A DNA stretch of 64,000 bases from Patagioenas fasciata. Its lineage: Eukaryota; Chordata; Aves; Columbiformes; Columbidae. The position numbers and the translations under genes are program-made. The stretch is taken from contig NC_092523.1 of assembly GCF_037038585.1 (NCBI RefSeq), positions 625,001-689,000 of the forward strand, written 5' to 3'. The notes below the pieces were generated by a model that saw nothing but the letters and a program-made list of their open reading frames with translations, did not search any database and was not told the origin of the DNA. This document shows positions 13,301 through 29,256 of this stretch, piece after piece (within the stretch, counting starts at the first letter, position 1; every line of letters starts with the position of its first letter).

Positions 13301-16300
13301 CCATGCGCCCCACGCGGATGATCTGGCACACCAGGAACAGCCGCTCGCGCTTCAGGTCCGTGCTGCCCAGGTCCTGGGGGTCAGGGGCTGCGTGAGCCGG
13401 CGGCACCGCGTGCCACGTGCCTCTGCCAGCCCGGCAGCCGGAGCCCAAGGGACAGGGACAATGCTGGGGCTGGCGGGGACTGATGGCCCCACGGGGCAGC
13501 CAGCGGCAGGCAGCACGGCCGGGGGGACACGTCACCTGGGAGGGGACAGCTCTGACAGAGCGTGGGGCTCGGGGAGGCCACGCACCCCAGTTTGAGCCAC
13601 CCCATGGGAGCCGGGTCTCGCAGGGGCCACCCCTGCGCTGTGGCACGGGGTTGCGGCACAGGGCAGTGGCACAGGGCAGGGTCACGCCGCGGTGCACAGG
13701 GCCACGCCGCGGTGCACGGGGACGCGCGGCCGCCACCAGCAAGCGGGCAGGGGTCAGAAATGGGCGGGACCCGGGGGAGCTGGGCTGCGGGGGCTGGAAG
13801 TGCTGATGCTGCTCATTAGCATTGATTTTCCCAGCTCATCTGCATATCCATGGCTCCGCTTGGGCCGTCCTGAGGGTCAGCTCGGCTCTGCTGGCGCAGC
13901 GGGAAAATCGCTGGCTCAGCAGAGCTGCCTGCGCTGCCTGCGCCTGCTCCTGCCCGCGGCCAGCGCCCGAGCCGGCTGTGGGCAGGGACGGTGCAGAGAT
14001 GGGGGCACGGGCACCCCAACAGCCACACACACCCGGAGGGGGGGCTTTATGGGGCATCTCCACGGTAGGTGCCCCCATCCCAGTGCCGGCACCGGGGTCT
14101 GTGCCAGAGCTGCAGGGCTGGCTGCGCTGGGAACATGTGGGAAACAGGCAGCAGGGAGAAAGCAGTGGGCAGCAGCGGGGTTTGGCTGCTCGGGGGGCAC
14201 ATGGGCCGCGGCGAGGGCTGGGGGTCCTGTGCATGGTGCTGGATGCACCCGAAACGCTGGGGGCACGTCCGCGGGGAGCAGAACCAGGCAGCGCTGGGGC
14301 AGCGGCCCCCGGGGGCTGCGCTCACCGTGAAGACGGCCTTGAGGTTGTTGAGCAGCTCGATGTCCTGGGGGACGCCGGTGCTGGCCCAGCGGATCACGTA
14401 GTTCTCGCTGCGGGGGAGGCGAGGGGTGAGGAGCCACGGCGGGGCCCGGCGCCGCCACGGCAGAGCGGGAGCTCAGCGCGTCCCCGGGCCCCACGGGCAG
14501 CGGCCGCGGCCGGCGGGGAAACACAACGGGGCTGGAGGCTCCGCCACGGGCAGGGCGCTGCTCGGCCCCGGTTCACACACCCGGCCTCTGCCAGCTGCCC
14601 ACACGGACCCCTCGTCCCAGCGCTGGCCCCAGTGGTGACACAGGACTGGCGCGGCCCGGCCGTCCCGGCAGCGGGACACTGCCCGCCAGCCCTGCCCGCA
14701 GGACACGCAGCGCGCAGGACGCGCCAGCTCACGGGTCCTGTGCACGGGCCACGCTGCCCCGGTGGCACCCGTGGGCTGGCACGGGCTGAGCCGGCACCTG
14801 CCTGCCGCGGGCAGATCTGCGCAGGGCGGCACAGCACAGCGCGATGGGCTACGGGGTGTCGGGCGCACAGCACCCGGGCAGGACGAGCCGCAGGTGTCCC
14901 ATGGGACAGGGCTGTCAGCCACGGGTGTCCCACGGGACAGGGCTGTGAGCCACGGGTGTCCCACGGGACATGCACACCCTGCACACTGTGACAAACCCTC
15001 CCCTCCAGAGGAGAAAACCCCGCGGGAGGGACGAGCTTCTTCCCCTCGAGATGTGCTGAGCCGGGAGGGCAGGACGGACAGCCCAGGGCGGGCAGGACGG
15101 ACAGCCCAGGGCGGGCAGGACGGACAGCCCAGGGCGGGCAGGACGGACAGCCCAGGGCGGGCAGGACGGACAGCCCAGGGCGGGCAGGACGGACAGCCCA
15201 GGGCGGGCAGGGGCTACCGAGGGGCGTTCCCGCGCAGGGAGCCAGGACAGGGACGCTGGGGGGAGCAGCAGGACGGGCACCAGCCGAGCTGGGGCAGGGT
15301 CGGGGGGGTCTGGCCCCGCACCCGGGCCCACCTGATGATGCGCTGCTCGGCGGGGTCGTACAGCGCCATGAAGAGCTGCGCCTCCTCCCCGATGTTGCAG
15401 ACGAAGTTGCGCACGCAGAGGTAGAGGCTGTGGGACGGCGAGGCCGCCCAGCGGGTGCTGCCGCCCAGCGCGCTCTGCTGCGGGCTCTGCGCGCACGAGG
15501 CGGTTCAGCCCCATGGCACGGACCCACGGCACAGCCACGCGGGGGCAGCCGGCTCTGGGCGCGGGGGTCAGCGTGCCGGGGCAGCGCTGGCTCGCACCGT
15601 CTCCTCCTGGATGCGCTGCGTGACGGTCTGCGCGGCCCTCCGGTGCGCCTGGAACAGGCTGATGACGCTGGTACTGTCGGGGTCCAGGATGTTCTCGTCC
15701 TCGTCCCGCACCACCAGGTCCAGCGCCAGGATCCTGTGGAGGACAGGACAGGTGAGGCTGGGGCAGGGGACACGGGGCTGTGCACCCCAGGGGGACCCAC
15801 CGGCCCCGGTACAGGCTGGCACGGGGCCTGAGGGTGCAGGACAGACCCCAGGGGTCCCAGCAGAGCCGGGGCGAGGGGACACTGTCCTGTCCCAGCCAGG
15901 GCTTGCTGCCCACAGCCCTTGGCCAGATGGCTTTCACAGCCACCAGCTCTCACTGTCCCAGCCACCACAGGACAGCCAGCCAGCACAGTGGGGACACAGG
16001 GTGCCCCAGGGACACCCAGCCAGGGTGATGGTGACACAGGGACAGCCAGTCGGCAGGGACACCACAGCAGAGAGGCCAAGTGTCCCTCAGCACGGCGCAG
16101 CCTGTGCTGGGCTGCAGGTGCCCAGGCCCCCGTCCCGTCCCCACACTCACTTGTTGCCGTAGTCGATCTTGCCCGTCACCTCCTTCTTGAGCTGCAGGAG
16201 CTCGTCCTTGGGCAGGGTCCCCGAGAGCAGCTGCGAGCGCCGCTCCATCAGCTCGCACATCATCTGCTTCACCTGCCGGTACCGCTCCGCCTGCCCCGCC

Positions 16301-18718
16301 TGCGGGCGCTGCACCAGGTCACTGCGCGTCCCCCCGGCCCCCCCAGCGCCCGCATCCCCCCGGCCCTCACCACGTAGAGCTGCTTCCAGATGGCGGCCCA
16401 CTCGCGCAGCGTGGTGGTGATCTCCTGCACCATGGGCATCTCGGCAGGAACCAGGCTCTCCTCGGCCCTGGGGGGGCACGGGGAGCCCTGCAGCCCTGCA
16501 GTCCCCACGCTGGGGGCTGATGGGGCCACCCCCGTGCCCTGCGGTACCTACCCCCTGCGCTGCACCACGGCCGCCTTCAGGTGGATGAGCGAGGCCGGGA
16601 AGATGCCCTGGGGGAGCCGGAGCCCTCAGTGCCCGCAGGCTGGGCAGGACACGGCCCCTGGGGGGGCACGGCCAGGGGACCCCATCCTGGGACTGAGGGT
16701 CTCGGCCTGGCCACGCTGCAGCGCCCAGCGTGTCCCCAGCAGGGACAGGACAAGCCACCAGCTATCCCTGGGCCCCCCCGCACCCCAGTCCCCCTCACCT
16801 ACCCGGCCAGCCCTGTTCCGGAGCGAGTACCCGCGGTACCAGCCTGCCAGGGGAGGGACAGGGACAGGGACACGTCAGCCGCGCTCGGGGACGGCAGCCC
16901 GCGGCACGGCAGGGCTGGGTGCCCGCCGGCGGCGTGGCTGAGGGAGGGTGCCCAGCCCGGTGTCGGGGTGTAGCCGGGGCCCCCTTACCCTCGGAGGCTT
17001 GCAGGATGTGCACCGTCTCCCCGATCTGCAGCGGGAGGTGATGCTCGTGGGTGCGTGGGAAGTTCCACAGGGCTGCGGGAAGAGCCGGGAGCTGCGAGCC
17101 GGGGTCCCTCACCCAGACCCCGCACCCCGTGCCCTCTCACCCAGACCCCGCACTCCGTGCCCTTCTCGGGGCAGTGTGCCCCCCGGCAGCCTCCCCACAG
17201 GCAGCAGGGCCCCACAACCGCTATTGCTCAGCCCTGAGAGACGGTGCGGGGTCCCAGCCCCACAAACCCAGGGGGAGCTGGCAGGGGCTGCAGGGTGGCA
17301 GGGGGTGGCAGTGGCAGGGGGTGGCAGTGGCGGTGGCAGGGGCTGGCAGGGGGTGGCAGTGGCGGTGGCAGGGGCTGGCAGGGGGTGGCAGTGGGTGGCA
17401 GGGGGTGGCAGTGGCAGTGGCGGTGGGTGGCAGGGGGTGGCGGTGGCGGTGGCAGTGGCGGTGGCAGTGGCAGTGGCGGTGGGTGGCAGGGGGTGGCAGT
17501 GGTGGTGGCAGTGTCGGTGGGTGGCAGGGGGAGCCGGCAGGGGCGTGCAGGAGCTGGCTGGTGCGCAGACACTTCCTGCTGCGGCATGGGCTGCACCGGC
17601 CGCGCCGTGGTTAGTCCTGCTGCTGTTCTGGTCCCGGGGACAGGGACAGCTCTGTCTGCCGAAGCCAGCCCCAGCTCGGCCCAGGACTGGCTGCACCCCG
17701 TGCCTGGGACAGTCCCCCAGCCCTGCCGGCAGCCGGGGTCCCAGCGGGGACACTGCCTGTGCCCTGTGCCCAGCGCCAGCCCCTGCTGTGACACTCCCAG
17801 AGCCACACGGCTCCTCGAACCCCCCGTGTGGGCCCCAGCGCACCCCACAGCAGCAGGAGCCCTCGCTCCCGGGGCTGCCGGCAGCACAAGGGGGGGCGGG
17901 AAACAGCCCCTCAGAAACGGGAAAGGGTGCAGGGCTGCACGGGCCAGCGGGGGCACACGGGGGTGCTCGTATGGGGGATGCTCGTATGGGGGTGCTCAAA
18001 CGGGCCGGGGTCGGCACAGGACCCTGGGCTGGAGGTGCAGGGTTTGCCCAGGGCTTTGCCAGCCCCGATGCAGCGTCTGGGAGCGAAGCCCCAGCTGGGA
18101 CTGGGGGCACATTCCTGGGGTGGCTCTGAGCTAACTGTCCCTGCTAACGATCCCCGTTAACAAGCCAGCCAGCCCCTGGGGAGGCCCCTGCCCTTCAGCA
18201 GCCAGGCCTGGCCCAGGCCCACAGCTCGGGCGCCGGATCCTGCGCTGAGCACCTGCCCCAGCGCTCTGCCTCCCGCTCAGCCCCGCAGCTCCCAGCCCCA
18301 CCAGCACCAGCCATGCTCAGTGTGGTCCTGCTGACCCCTGCCGTGCTCAGCCCCGTGTCCCCTGGCCCACCTGTCCCCAGCCCTGCAGCCTCCGCCGCCA
18401 TCCCCATCGTCCCTGCGCCCACTGGACCCCCAGTACCAGCAGTGACAAGACCCAGCCCCTACCCTGCACCCCCTCACGTCGCCACCAGCACCCAGCCCAG
18501 CACCGTTCACCTGCAGCCCCCACCATCGCCCAGCCGCCAACATCCGCCCCACCACAGCCGCTGCCACGGGGCCACCGCAGCCACGGTCACCGTCAGCATC
18601 ACCCCAGCCGCCAGCACCATCCCGCCCACCGTGCACCCTCCGGGGAGCCCAGCGGCACCGCGCACTGGCACTCACCCACGCCATACTTCTCCTCCTTGGT
18701 GGGCAGCCACGGGGCCAT
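1399..18718 (-). CDS. DOCK-A subfamily Rac guanine-nucleotide exchange factor, DOCK2-like, 5' part (22 exons)
   Basis: Exons (high to low): 18718-18676, 17072-16989, 16843-16803, 16607-16552, 16467-16371, 16299-16151, 15733-15598, 15486-15332, 14407-14326, 13373-13238, 12020-11945, 10932-10853, 10518-10393, 10297-10173, 9397-9299, 8856-8784, 7233-7130, 4104-3915, 2791-2694, 2524-2435, 1885-1785, 1533-1399. They join in one frame for 2276 nt (759 codons). The start [14 protein letters not shown] resembles DOCK1/2 N-termini. An SH3 fold ([26 protein letters not shown]) covers about residues 12-65 and in this family binds ELMO. A DHR-1 (C2-like, phosphoinositide-binding) domain starts near residue 421 ([19 protein letters not shown]). 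Phrases such as [37 protein letters not shown] and [17 protein letters not shown] are closest to DOCK2. The catalytic DHR-2 domain would lie off the left edge. The exon ending at 10393 uses a GC donor. DOCK-A identity is firm; which paralog it is, is inferred. Confidence 0.93.
1543..1650. repeat. minisatellite, ~19-bp unit, about 5 copies
   Basis: Units alternate GGGACACACGGCCAGGGCT and GGGACACATGGACAGGGCT, in the DOCK intron just upstream of the exon at 1533-1399. Confidence 0.85.
4555..5020. repeat. minisatellite, 18-bp and 10-bp units, ~465 bp
   Basis: Tandem GACACGGGCAGGCAGCAG units with interspersed 10-bp GACACGGGCA units and GACACAGG variants, in the intron between DOCK exons 7130 and 4104. 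The recurring order of the two unit types shows a higher-order pattern. Confidence 0.95.
5515..5590. promoter_or_regulatory. low-GC island in a DOCK intron
   Basis: Locally AT-rich and non-repetitive. It contains CTCCTAATTCGCATTCC and GGTACAAAGATGAAATAGC. A candidate enhancer fragment; no direct evidence beyond composition and a TAATT core. Confidence 0.25.
6755..6965. promoter_or_regulatory. low-GC island in the same DOCK intron
   Basis: About 210 bases of AT-richer unique sequence with GCAAACAAACAC (forkhead-like), TTTAAGTTACC and AAACAAAACTCATCATTCGC, followed by GAGTCACGTGGAG with an E-box. It is flanked by GC-rich sequence and does not resemble CR1. Candidate regulatory element or old unrecognised repeat. 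Confidence 0.3.
7541..7785. repeat. minisatellite, 32-bp unit, 7-8 copies
   Basis: The unit contains GGGGCTGGCACAGCTGGGGA followed by CGGGCAGGGCGC, with minor variants, in the DOCK intron between exons 8784 and 7233. Confidence 0.95.
7964..8112. repeat. degenerate minisatellite, ~22-bp unit
   Basis: Repeated GGGATGCAGAGCAGAGGG-type units with substitutions, in the same intron as the 32-bp array. Confidence 0.8.
8276..8745. repeat. minisatellite, 15-bp unit, ~30 copies
   Basis: Tandem CAGCCCCGCTCCAGC with variants (CCTGCTCCAGC, CCCCCACAGC), filling ~470 bp immediately upstream of the DOCK exon at 8856-8784. It is the third array in this one intron. Confidence 0.95.
10976..11245. repeat. two adjacent minisatellites (22-bp unit, then ~15-bp unit)
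   Basis: Four copies of a 22-bp unit around CCCCACAGCTGCTCCCACGG (10976-11065), then about a dozen GGACCCCAGCACAG-type units to 11245. The array abuts a CR1 copy. Confidence 0.9.
11246..11640 (-). mobile_element. CR1 LINE 3' fragment
   Basis: Read on the plus strand it starts CACAGAACCACAGCTGGTTT and passes through the CR1 3'-end landmarks: CCTGCCATGACAGGGACATC, CCGTCCAGCCTGGCCT, GGGATGGTTCATCCATCACC, CACCCCTTGTCCTGTCAC and CTTCTCTTCTCCAGCTGAAC. This is the reverse complement of the CR1 3' region, so the element lies on the minus strand. It sits in a DOCK intron and is moderately diverged. Confidence 0.92.
12375..12525. repeat. minisatellite, ~49-bp unit, 3 copies
   Basis: Three near-identical units beginning CACCAGCCCCAGCACGGTGC, in the DOCK intron between exons 13238 and 12020. 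Confidence 0.9.
12880..12950. promoter_or_regulatory. TAATTAG-containing islet in a DOCK intron
   Basis: Contains GCTAATTAGCCAAG and AAGATCAATTTCCC within otherwise GC-rich intron. Candidate homeodomain-bound element, weak support. Confidence 0.25.
13133..13190. repeat. 7-bp microsatellite (GGGTGCT)n, 8 copies
   Basis: Perfect heptamer array in a DOCK intron about 45 bp from the exon at 13373-13238, close to the splice donor side. Confidence 0.97.
13800..13870. promoter_or_regulatory. ATTAGCATTGATTTTCC islet in a DOCK intron
   Basis: Low-GC unique stretch with CTCATTAGCATTGATTTTCC and CATCTGCATATCCATGG (octamer-like core and a CATATCC). Candidate enhancer, support from composition only. Confidence 0.25.
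14893..14968. repeat. 34-bp tandem repeat, ~2.5 copies
   Basis: Copies of GGTGTCCCACGGGACAGGGC followed by TGTGAGCCACG, in a DOCK intron. Confidence 0.9.
15072..15212. repeat. minisatellite, 23-bp unit, 6 copies
   Basis: Almost perfect tandem units of GGACGGACAGCCCAGGGCGG plus GCA, in the same intron as the 34-bp repeat, ~120 bp from the exon at 15486-15332. Confidence 0.95.
17290..17535. repeat. G-rich (GGTGGCAGTGGC)n array, ~245 bp
   Basis: Hexamer-based GGTGGC/AGTGGC array with GGCAGGGG interruptions in intron 1 of the DOCK gene. Runs of G on the plus strand could form quadruplexes; that is inference. Confidence 0.95.
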
Positions 18719-18870
18719 GGCCGGTTGTGCCGCGGGACCAGGGCCCTGCGCGGGGCGGCTGCTGGTTCCTCCTGCCGCGGTCCCCGGTCACGTGCACCGC
18801 ACCGGCTTGTGCAAACCTCCGCTTCCTCACGGCGAGCGGGTGCTGCAGGGACCCACCCAACCGGCTGCAC
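18719..18870 (-). promoter_or_regulatory. proximal promoter/5' UTR region of the DOCK-A gene
   Basis: The start codon at 18718 has a purine-poor but CC-ATGG context. About 100 bp upstream, the minus strand carries GTGAGGAAGC (ETS/PU.1-like) near 18821-18830 and a CACGTG-containing stretch near 18789-18794. No TATA box is seen and the transcription start is unknown. The ETS site would suit a blood-cell gene like DOCK2, but this is inference. Confidence 0.4.
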
Positions 18871-19877
18871 CCCACAGCGGGGCGGCGGGGACAGAGCTCC
18901 GGGACCCACCACACCACCCCCCCAGGGCCAACGCTGCGCGGGTCACCGGCCCTGGCACAGGGGCAATGGGGCTGCTGGCCCGGGCGATGCTGCGGCACCA
19001 CGAGCCCTGGGCTGAGCTGCGCAGCCAGAGCCCCGCAGCCCCAGGACACGGGCGGCAGCCCCAGACACGGAGCCAGCGCAGGTCCAGCTGCCGGGGAGCG
19101 CAGGGAGCCCAGCACTCGGGCCAGCCCCACGCCCGGAGCAGCACCGCAGGGAACCGGCCTCTGCCTCCCGTCCTCAGCCCGTGGTGCACGAGGCTCGGTG
19201 GCGAACGCCGGTGCAGCGCACGCTGCGGCCTGACCCGCGCCCAGCCCCGTGCGCCCTGCGGCCCCGGGACGGCAAGCAAAGCAACGGTTCAGCATCAACC
19301 ACTTCCTTCCTCCCACGCGCTGCAAACCCCCGCTGTCCAACGCCCGCGGGGATGGCGCTTGTTCCCTGGCCCCGCTCAGCCCCGCGGCAGCGCTGGCCGG
19401 CCCCTCTGTCCTGGCACAGCCAAGCTGCCCTGGGACTCACATCCCCCCGAGAGCTGCTCCGGGGCTGCTGCAGCCGGGCTGCTGCTCCTGCAGCTTGAGC
19501 TGCTTTTCCATCCCTTCTGCACCTGCCCTGTGCCCCCCTTGCAGCCCCCACCTCCTCACACAGCCTGAGCCTGCACTGTGGTCACCCGGGAGCGGTTCCC
19601 CCGGCCCCAGGACAGACGCCTGTCCCAAATTCTGCCCCGGGCAGCCCTCCTGGACCCTGCGGCCTGGGGGGGGGACGGAGAGGCCATGGGAAAGGGAGCA
19701 TGAGTAGCTCTGGGTGAGCCAGCAGAGCTGGGGACGGGGAGCAAGGAGCTGGCCGGGAGCGCTGAAGGGCCCCCGAGCACAGAGAGCCACCCGTGTCCTC
19801 GGTGGCCGCACCAGACCATCACCGCTCCACCAGCGTCCTCCGTTCTGCTGGGCCTGTTCCTGGGTGGCAGCACAGCA

Positions 19878-19977
19878 GGGTCCCTGCCCAGTCGGCAGCG
19901 CCGCAGAGCGCGGTGGGATGGCACGGCGGGGTCCCTGCCCGGTCGGCAGCGCCGCAGAGTGCGGTGGGATGGGATGG
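19878..19977. repeat. ~50-bp direct duplication
   Basis: Two adjacent near-identical copies starting GGGTCCCTGCCCAGTCGGCA, differing at a few bases plus a small insertion in the second. Confidence 0.85.
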
Positions 19978-20365
19978 CACGGCACAGCCCGGGAACACCC
20001 GCCGTGGGGCTGCAGCGCAACCTTCGGTGCAGGAGCTGCTGCCCGGGGCCGAGGTGCGAGGGCGGGAGCCGCAGCAGCCAGCGCCCGCCGGCAGGACCGG
20101 CCGCACCGGGGCTGCGGCACCGGGTCAAGCAGCCGGCACAGCGGGGCACGGGCGCGGCGGGGCCCGCTCGGAGCGTGGGGGCAGAGCGGCGACTGCCGGC
20201 AGCTTCGGAGCCTCGAATTCCGCCGGCCCCGCAGTCCCTGCCCGGCCCGGTCCCGGCGGCAGCTCCGGGCCGGCTGTAACGGCCGTCTGCCGCTCCGGGA
20301 GCTCCACCTGCCGGCAGCGCCGGGAGCCCCGCGGGATGAGGCCGCCGCTCCGGGCGCGGGGTCCC

Positions 20366-20450
20366 GGGTACGGGGTACCCGGTAACGGGGTGCCCGACAC
20401 GGGTACGGGGTGTCCGGTAACGGGGTGCCCGACACGGGTACGGGGTGCCG
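20366..20450. repeat. ~36-bp tandem repeat, 2-3 copies
   Basis: Repeated GGTAACGGGGTGCCCGACAC and GGGTACGGGGT segments upstream of DQX1. Confidence 0.85.
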
Positions 20451-20531
20451 GCGGGTTCGGGCGGCAGCCGAGCAACGGGAGCACCCACCGGGGCCTGGCA
20501 GCGGAGGGGCGGGCGGCGCAGGGCGCAGCGC

Positions 20532-20770
20532 GGACGCGGACACCGGACGCGGACACCGGACGCGGACACCGGACGCGGACACCGGACGCGGACACCGGAC
20601 GCGGACACCGGACGCGGACACGGACACCGGACACGGACAACGGACACGGACAACGGACACGGACAACGGACACGGACACCGGACACCGGACACCGGACAC
20701 GGACCCGGACCCGGACACCGGACACCGGACACCGGACACGGACACCGGACACCGGACACGGACACCGGCG
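20532..20770. repeat. (GGACACC/GGACGC) hexamer-type minisatellite beside the DQX1 promoter
   Basis: About 240 bp built from GGACACC, GGACGC and GGACACGGACAAC units: first GCGGACACCGGA copies, then ACGGACAACGG, then ACACCGGAC. It ends ~70 bp before the CCAAT box of the DQX1 promoter. Confidence 0.95.
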
Positions 20771-20837
20771 ACCCCTCCGTGCCACACGCGCCCCTGCCCC
20801 GCCCGGGGTCGCGCGGTCCCGGGCACGCCCCGCGGCG

Positions 20838-20922
20838 CTGATTGGCGGCCGTGGGCGGGGCCACGTGACGGTCACCTGACGCTCTCCCCCCGCAGGGCCC
20901 GCGGTGGCGGCGGCGCGCGCAG
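20838..20922 (+). promoter_or_regulatory. DQX1: DQX1 promoter and probable 5' non-coding exon
   Basis: An inverted CCAAT box (ATTGG, 20841-20845), a GC box (GGGCGGGG, 20853-20860) and CACGTGAC (20862-20869) lie in 30 bp. A perfect inverted repeat GTGAC-G-GTCAC spans 20865-20875. A probable non-coding exon ends at 20922 before GTGAGC; the acceptor at 21421-21430 opens the exon with the start codon. This is a TATA-less CpG-island promoter. An E-box of this kind is typically bound by USF/MITF-TFE factors; that is family knowledge, not shown here. Confidence 0.6.
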
Positions 20923-21446
20923 GTGAGCGGCGGCCGGAACGGAACCGGAACCGGAACCGGAGCCGCGGCCCGGGGGGCTGAGCCGGGGAGCCCGCACCGT
21001 CCCGTCCGGTGAGGTCCGGTCCGGGTGCGCAGGGGCCCGGTCTGGTCCCGGTGCTCAGGTGCTCGGTCCGATCCATCCCGTTTCCCCCGGCCCGCCGGGA
21101 CCGGCCCCGGGCTGCCCGCCCGCCTCCCGGGTGTCCGCCGTGTCCCGCCCCCCTGTGCCTCGGCCCGGTTCCCCACGCACAGCCCAGCCCGGCTGGTCCA
21201 GGACCGGCCCGATCCTCCCGCCTGCCCCGGTCCCCGACCTGTCCTGCTGCCCCTGCCCGGGCCGTGTCACCCTCTGTCCGCGCCTTCCTGCCTGTCCCTG
21301 TCCCCCGTGTCCCCCGCGGGGCGGGTCGGTGGCCGCACCGGCTGCTACCGGGGCCGGGAGGGTCAGCAGCGGCTGCCCCGGCTCTGCCGGGACCCGCTGG
21401 GGCCGCCGCAGCTCCCGCCTGTCCCCGCAGCCCCGGTGTCCCCGGC

Positions 21447-27228
<5,782 letters not shown>

Positions 27229-27598
27229 GCTGAGCCGCGGAGCCCCTGCGCCGGGGCCGTCTGGGCTGGCCCGCGAGCACCGGGCCGGGAGAGCCCGGGG
27301 AGCCGTGCTGCTGTGGGGCCGGCCCGGTCCCCAGGGAGGCGCAGGCAGAGCCGGTGCCACCACAGCTCTGCGCCGCGGTCGCCCTGCCGGCGGCCACCCG
27401 ACCGGCCCCAGCATCGGCCCTGGGGCCAGAGCCCGTTCGGGGAGCACTGGCCCCGGGCCTGGGGTGTCCTGTGGGGCCCCCGCCCGGCTCCTTCGCCCCT
27501 TGTTCTCCTGGGGCTGGGGCCACGGCCCTGCCCGTCCCGCTCCCCGTGCGCGGGGGGAGCAGCAGCTGGGGCCGAGGGGCCGCGTGCGTGTCTGTCTG

Positions 27599-27604
27599 TA
27601 TAAA
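27599..27604 (+). terminator. DQX1: probable DQX1 polyadenylation signal (TATAAA variant)
   Basis: TATAAA ~370 bp after the stop codon, followed by GTTTTGTGACATTTG, a GU/U-rich downstream element. No AATAAA lies nearer. Confidence 0.6.
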
Positions 27605-28916
27605 GTTTTGTGACATTTGCTCCTGGCCCCGTGTCCCTCATTACAGCCAGGAAGGCTCGCGCCGCAAAAGGCTCCGGTGGGGTGGGCTCTGTCACCCCCA
27701 GGGTCCGGCCTGCAGTGGGGTGAGGGCTCCCCAGCCCTACGCTGCGCCCCCCGCCGCCCCTCTCCCGGGGGTTTCTGAACATGAGGCGGCCCCGGTGCCG
27801 CTCGCGTCCCGCCCCCGGTTCTGGGTACGGCCGAGGGCAGCCCTGCCCTTTGGACGGGGCTTCCCCCCGTGGCCGCCCCTCTTCCTCAGAAGCGGAGGGG
27901 AAGCTGCGGCCGTGCGGGGGCAGGCGCCAGCCTGGTGTGCAGCGGTCCCTGCCCCCCGGGCCGGGACAGGGCGCGGCGACACCCCGGGGCACAGCGCACC
28001 TTCCCTGCCCCTCCTGGGGTCCCCTCCAGCGAGTCGCACGGCTCCCGGCACCATGGCACAGGACTGTGCCATCTCGGCAGATGCCCCGCCGTGTCCTCCT
28101 TCCCGCCCCCTCCCTCCCAGCCCCTCCTTCCCTCCCACACCCACGCGTGGGGCTCCGCTGTTCCCGGGAAGGGGCCCGGAGACCCCGCCGCCCTGTCCCC
28201 ACCGCAGAACCTCGAAGGTCGGGCAGAAAGGTGAGGGCTGGGCCTCCCCGCAGCCCCCGCTTCCCCTTTGCTTTCTAGGAACTGCAGAAAGTACGTGAGC
28301 GGAGCAGCGAGCGCCGCTTGCACCTCCCACCCTGCCCATCCTGGGGAGCCCGTCCTGGGGAGCCTGTCCTGGGGAGCCTGTCCTGGGAACCCCATCCTGG
28401 GGAGCCCGTCCTGGGGAGCCCATCCTGGGGAGCCTGTCCTGGGAGCCGCCCAGTGCCTGGTATGGGTGCAGAAGCTGGGCTGTGCCTGCCAGGATGGCAA
28501 AGGCCGGTGGCTCTGGCTGCCTGTATCCCCATGTCCCTGTCCCAGCATCCCGGGGGACAAGCACCAGGAGCAGCCGTGTGGCCTGGGAAGGGGAGAAGGG
28601 GCAGGACGGCAGGTACCTGGGGGATGCAGCACCCCAAGCCTCCCTGGGGACCCGCTCCGCTCCCCGGACCCACGGCAGCCCGAGGGCTGGGGCCAAGCAC
28701 CGCACCCCTGGGACAGGCGCTGCTGGCCGCTGGTCCCGTCCCCGCAGGGCAGTGGGTGCTTCTACGGCACACGGTGACGGGCAGACCCGCAGCCGGGATC
28801 GCTCGGGGGTGCTGGGAGCACCCGGGGTTCTGGCACCGACCCGGAGCCAGCGCTGCCCCTTTGCCCAGCAGCTCCCAGCACGGGGCCCGTCCTCACTGCC
28901 CCGGCAATGCCCTCGG
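27605..28916. other. spacer between DQX1 and the p40-like gene
   Basis: GC-rich, no exon chain with splice signals found. It contains only the small array at 28335-28448. Confidence 0.6.
28335..28448. repeat. minisatellite, ~15-bp unit
   Basis: Repeated GTCCTGGGGAGCC(C/T) units with a few variants. Confidence 0.9.
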
Positions 28917-29118
28917 TCACAGCGTCACAGAACGTCCTGAGCTGGAAGGACCCACAGGATCACGGAGTCCAGCTCCTGTCCCTGCACAGGACACCCCACA
29001 GGTCACCCCGTGTGTCTGAGGACATTGTCCAGTTTCTTCTTGAACACTGTCAGGTTGGGCCGTGACACCTCCCTGGGAGCCTGGTCAGTGTCCAGCACCT
29101 CTGGGGGAAGAACCCCGG
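28917..29118 (-). mobile_element. CR1 LINE 3' fragment, different subtype
   Basis: Plus-strand text runs from TCACAGAACGTCCTGAGCTG through GGATCACGGAGTCCAGCTCC, GACATTGTCCAGTTTCTTCT and CCTCCCTGGGAGCCTGGTCA to GGGGGAAGAACC. This is the reverse complement of a CR1 3' end of another subfamily than the copies at 11.2 and 48 kb. It lies ~140 bp upstream of the p40-like promoter. Confidence 0.85.
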
Positions 29119-29256
29119 GGTGGGGGTGGGTCAGGTCCTGGTGCCCCCCGCTCCCCGCAGCTGGGGAAGTACGGGCGGTGAGTCCCCCAGGCTGGGCGGG
29201 GGTCGGGGCTGAGTGTGGGGCCCTGCTCGCAGCCCCAGCCGCACAGCTCGTGCCTC

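Larger units (their letters stand above)
18871..20830. other. spacer between the divergent DOCK-A and DQX1 promoters
   Basis: About 2 kb of GC-rich DNA between two head-to-head genes. Apart from the repeats listed at 19878-19977, 20366-20450 and 20532-20770, I see no gene, RNA or mobile element. Confidence 0.6.
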
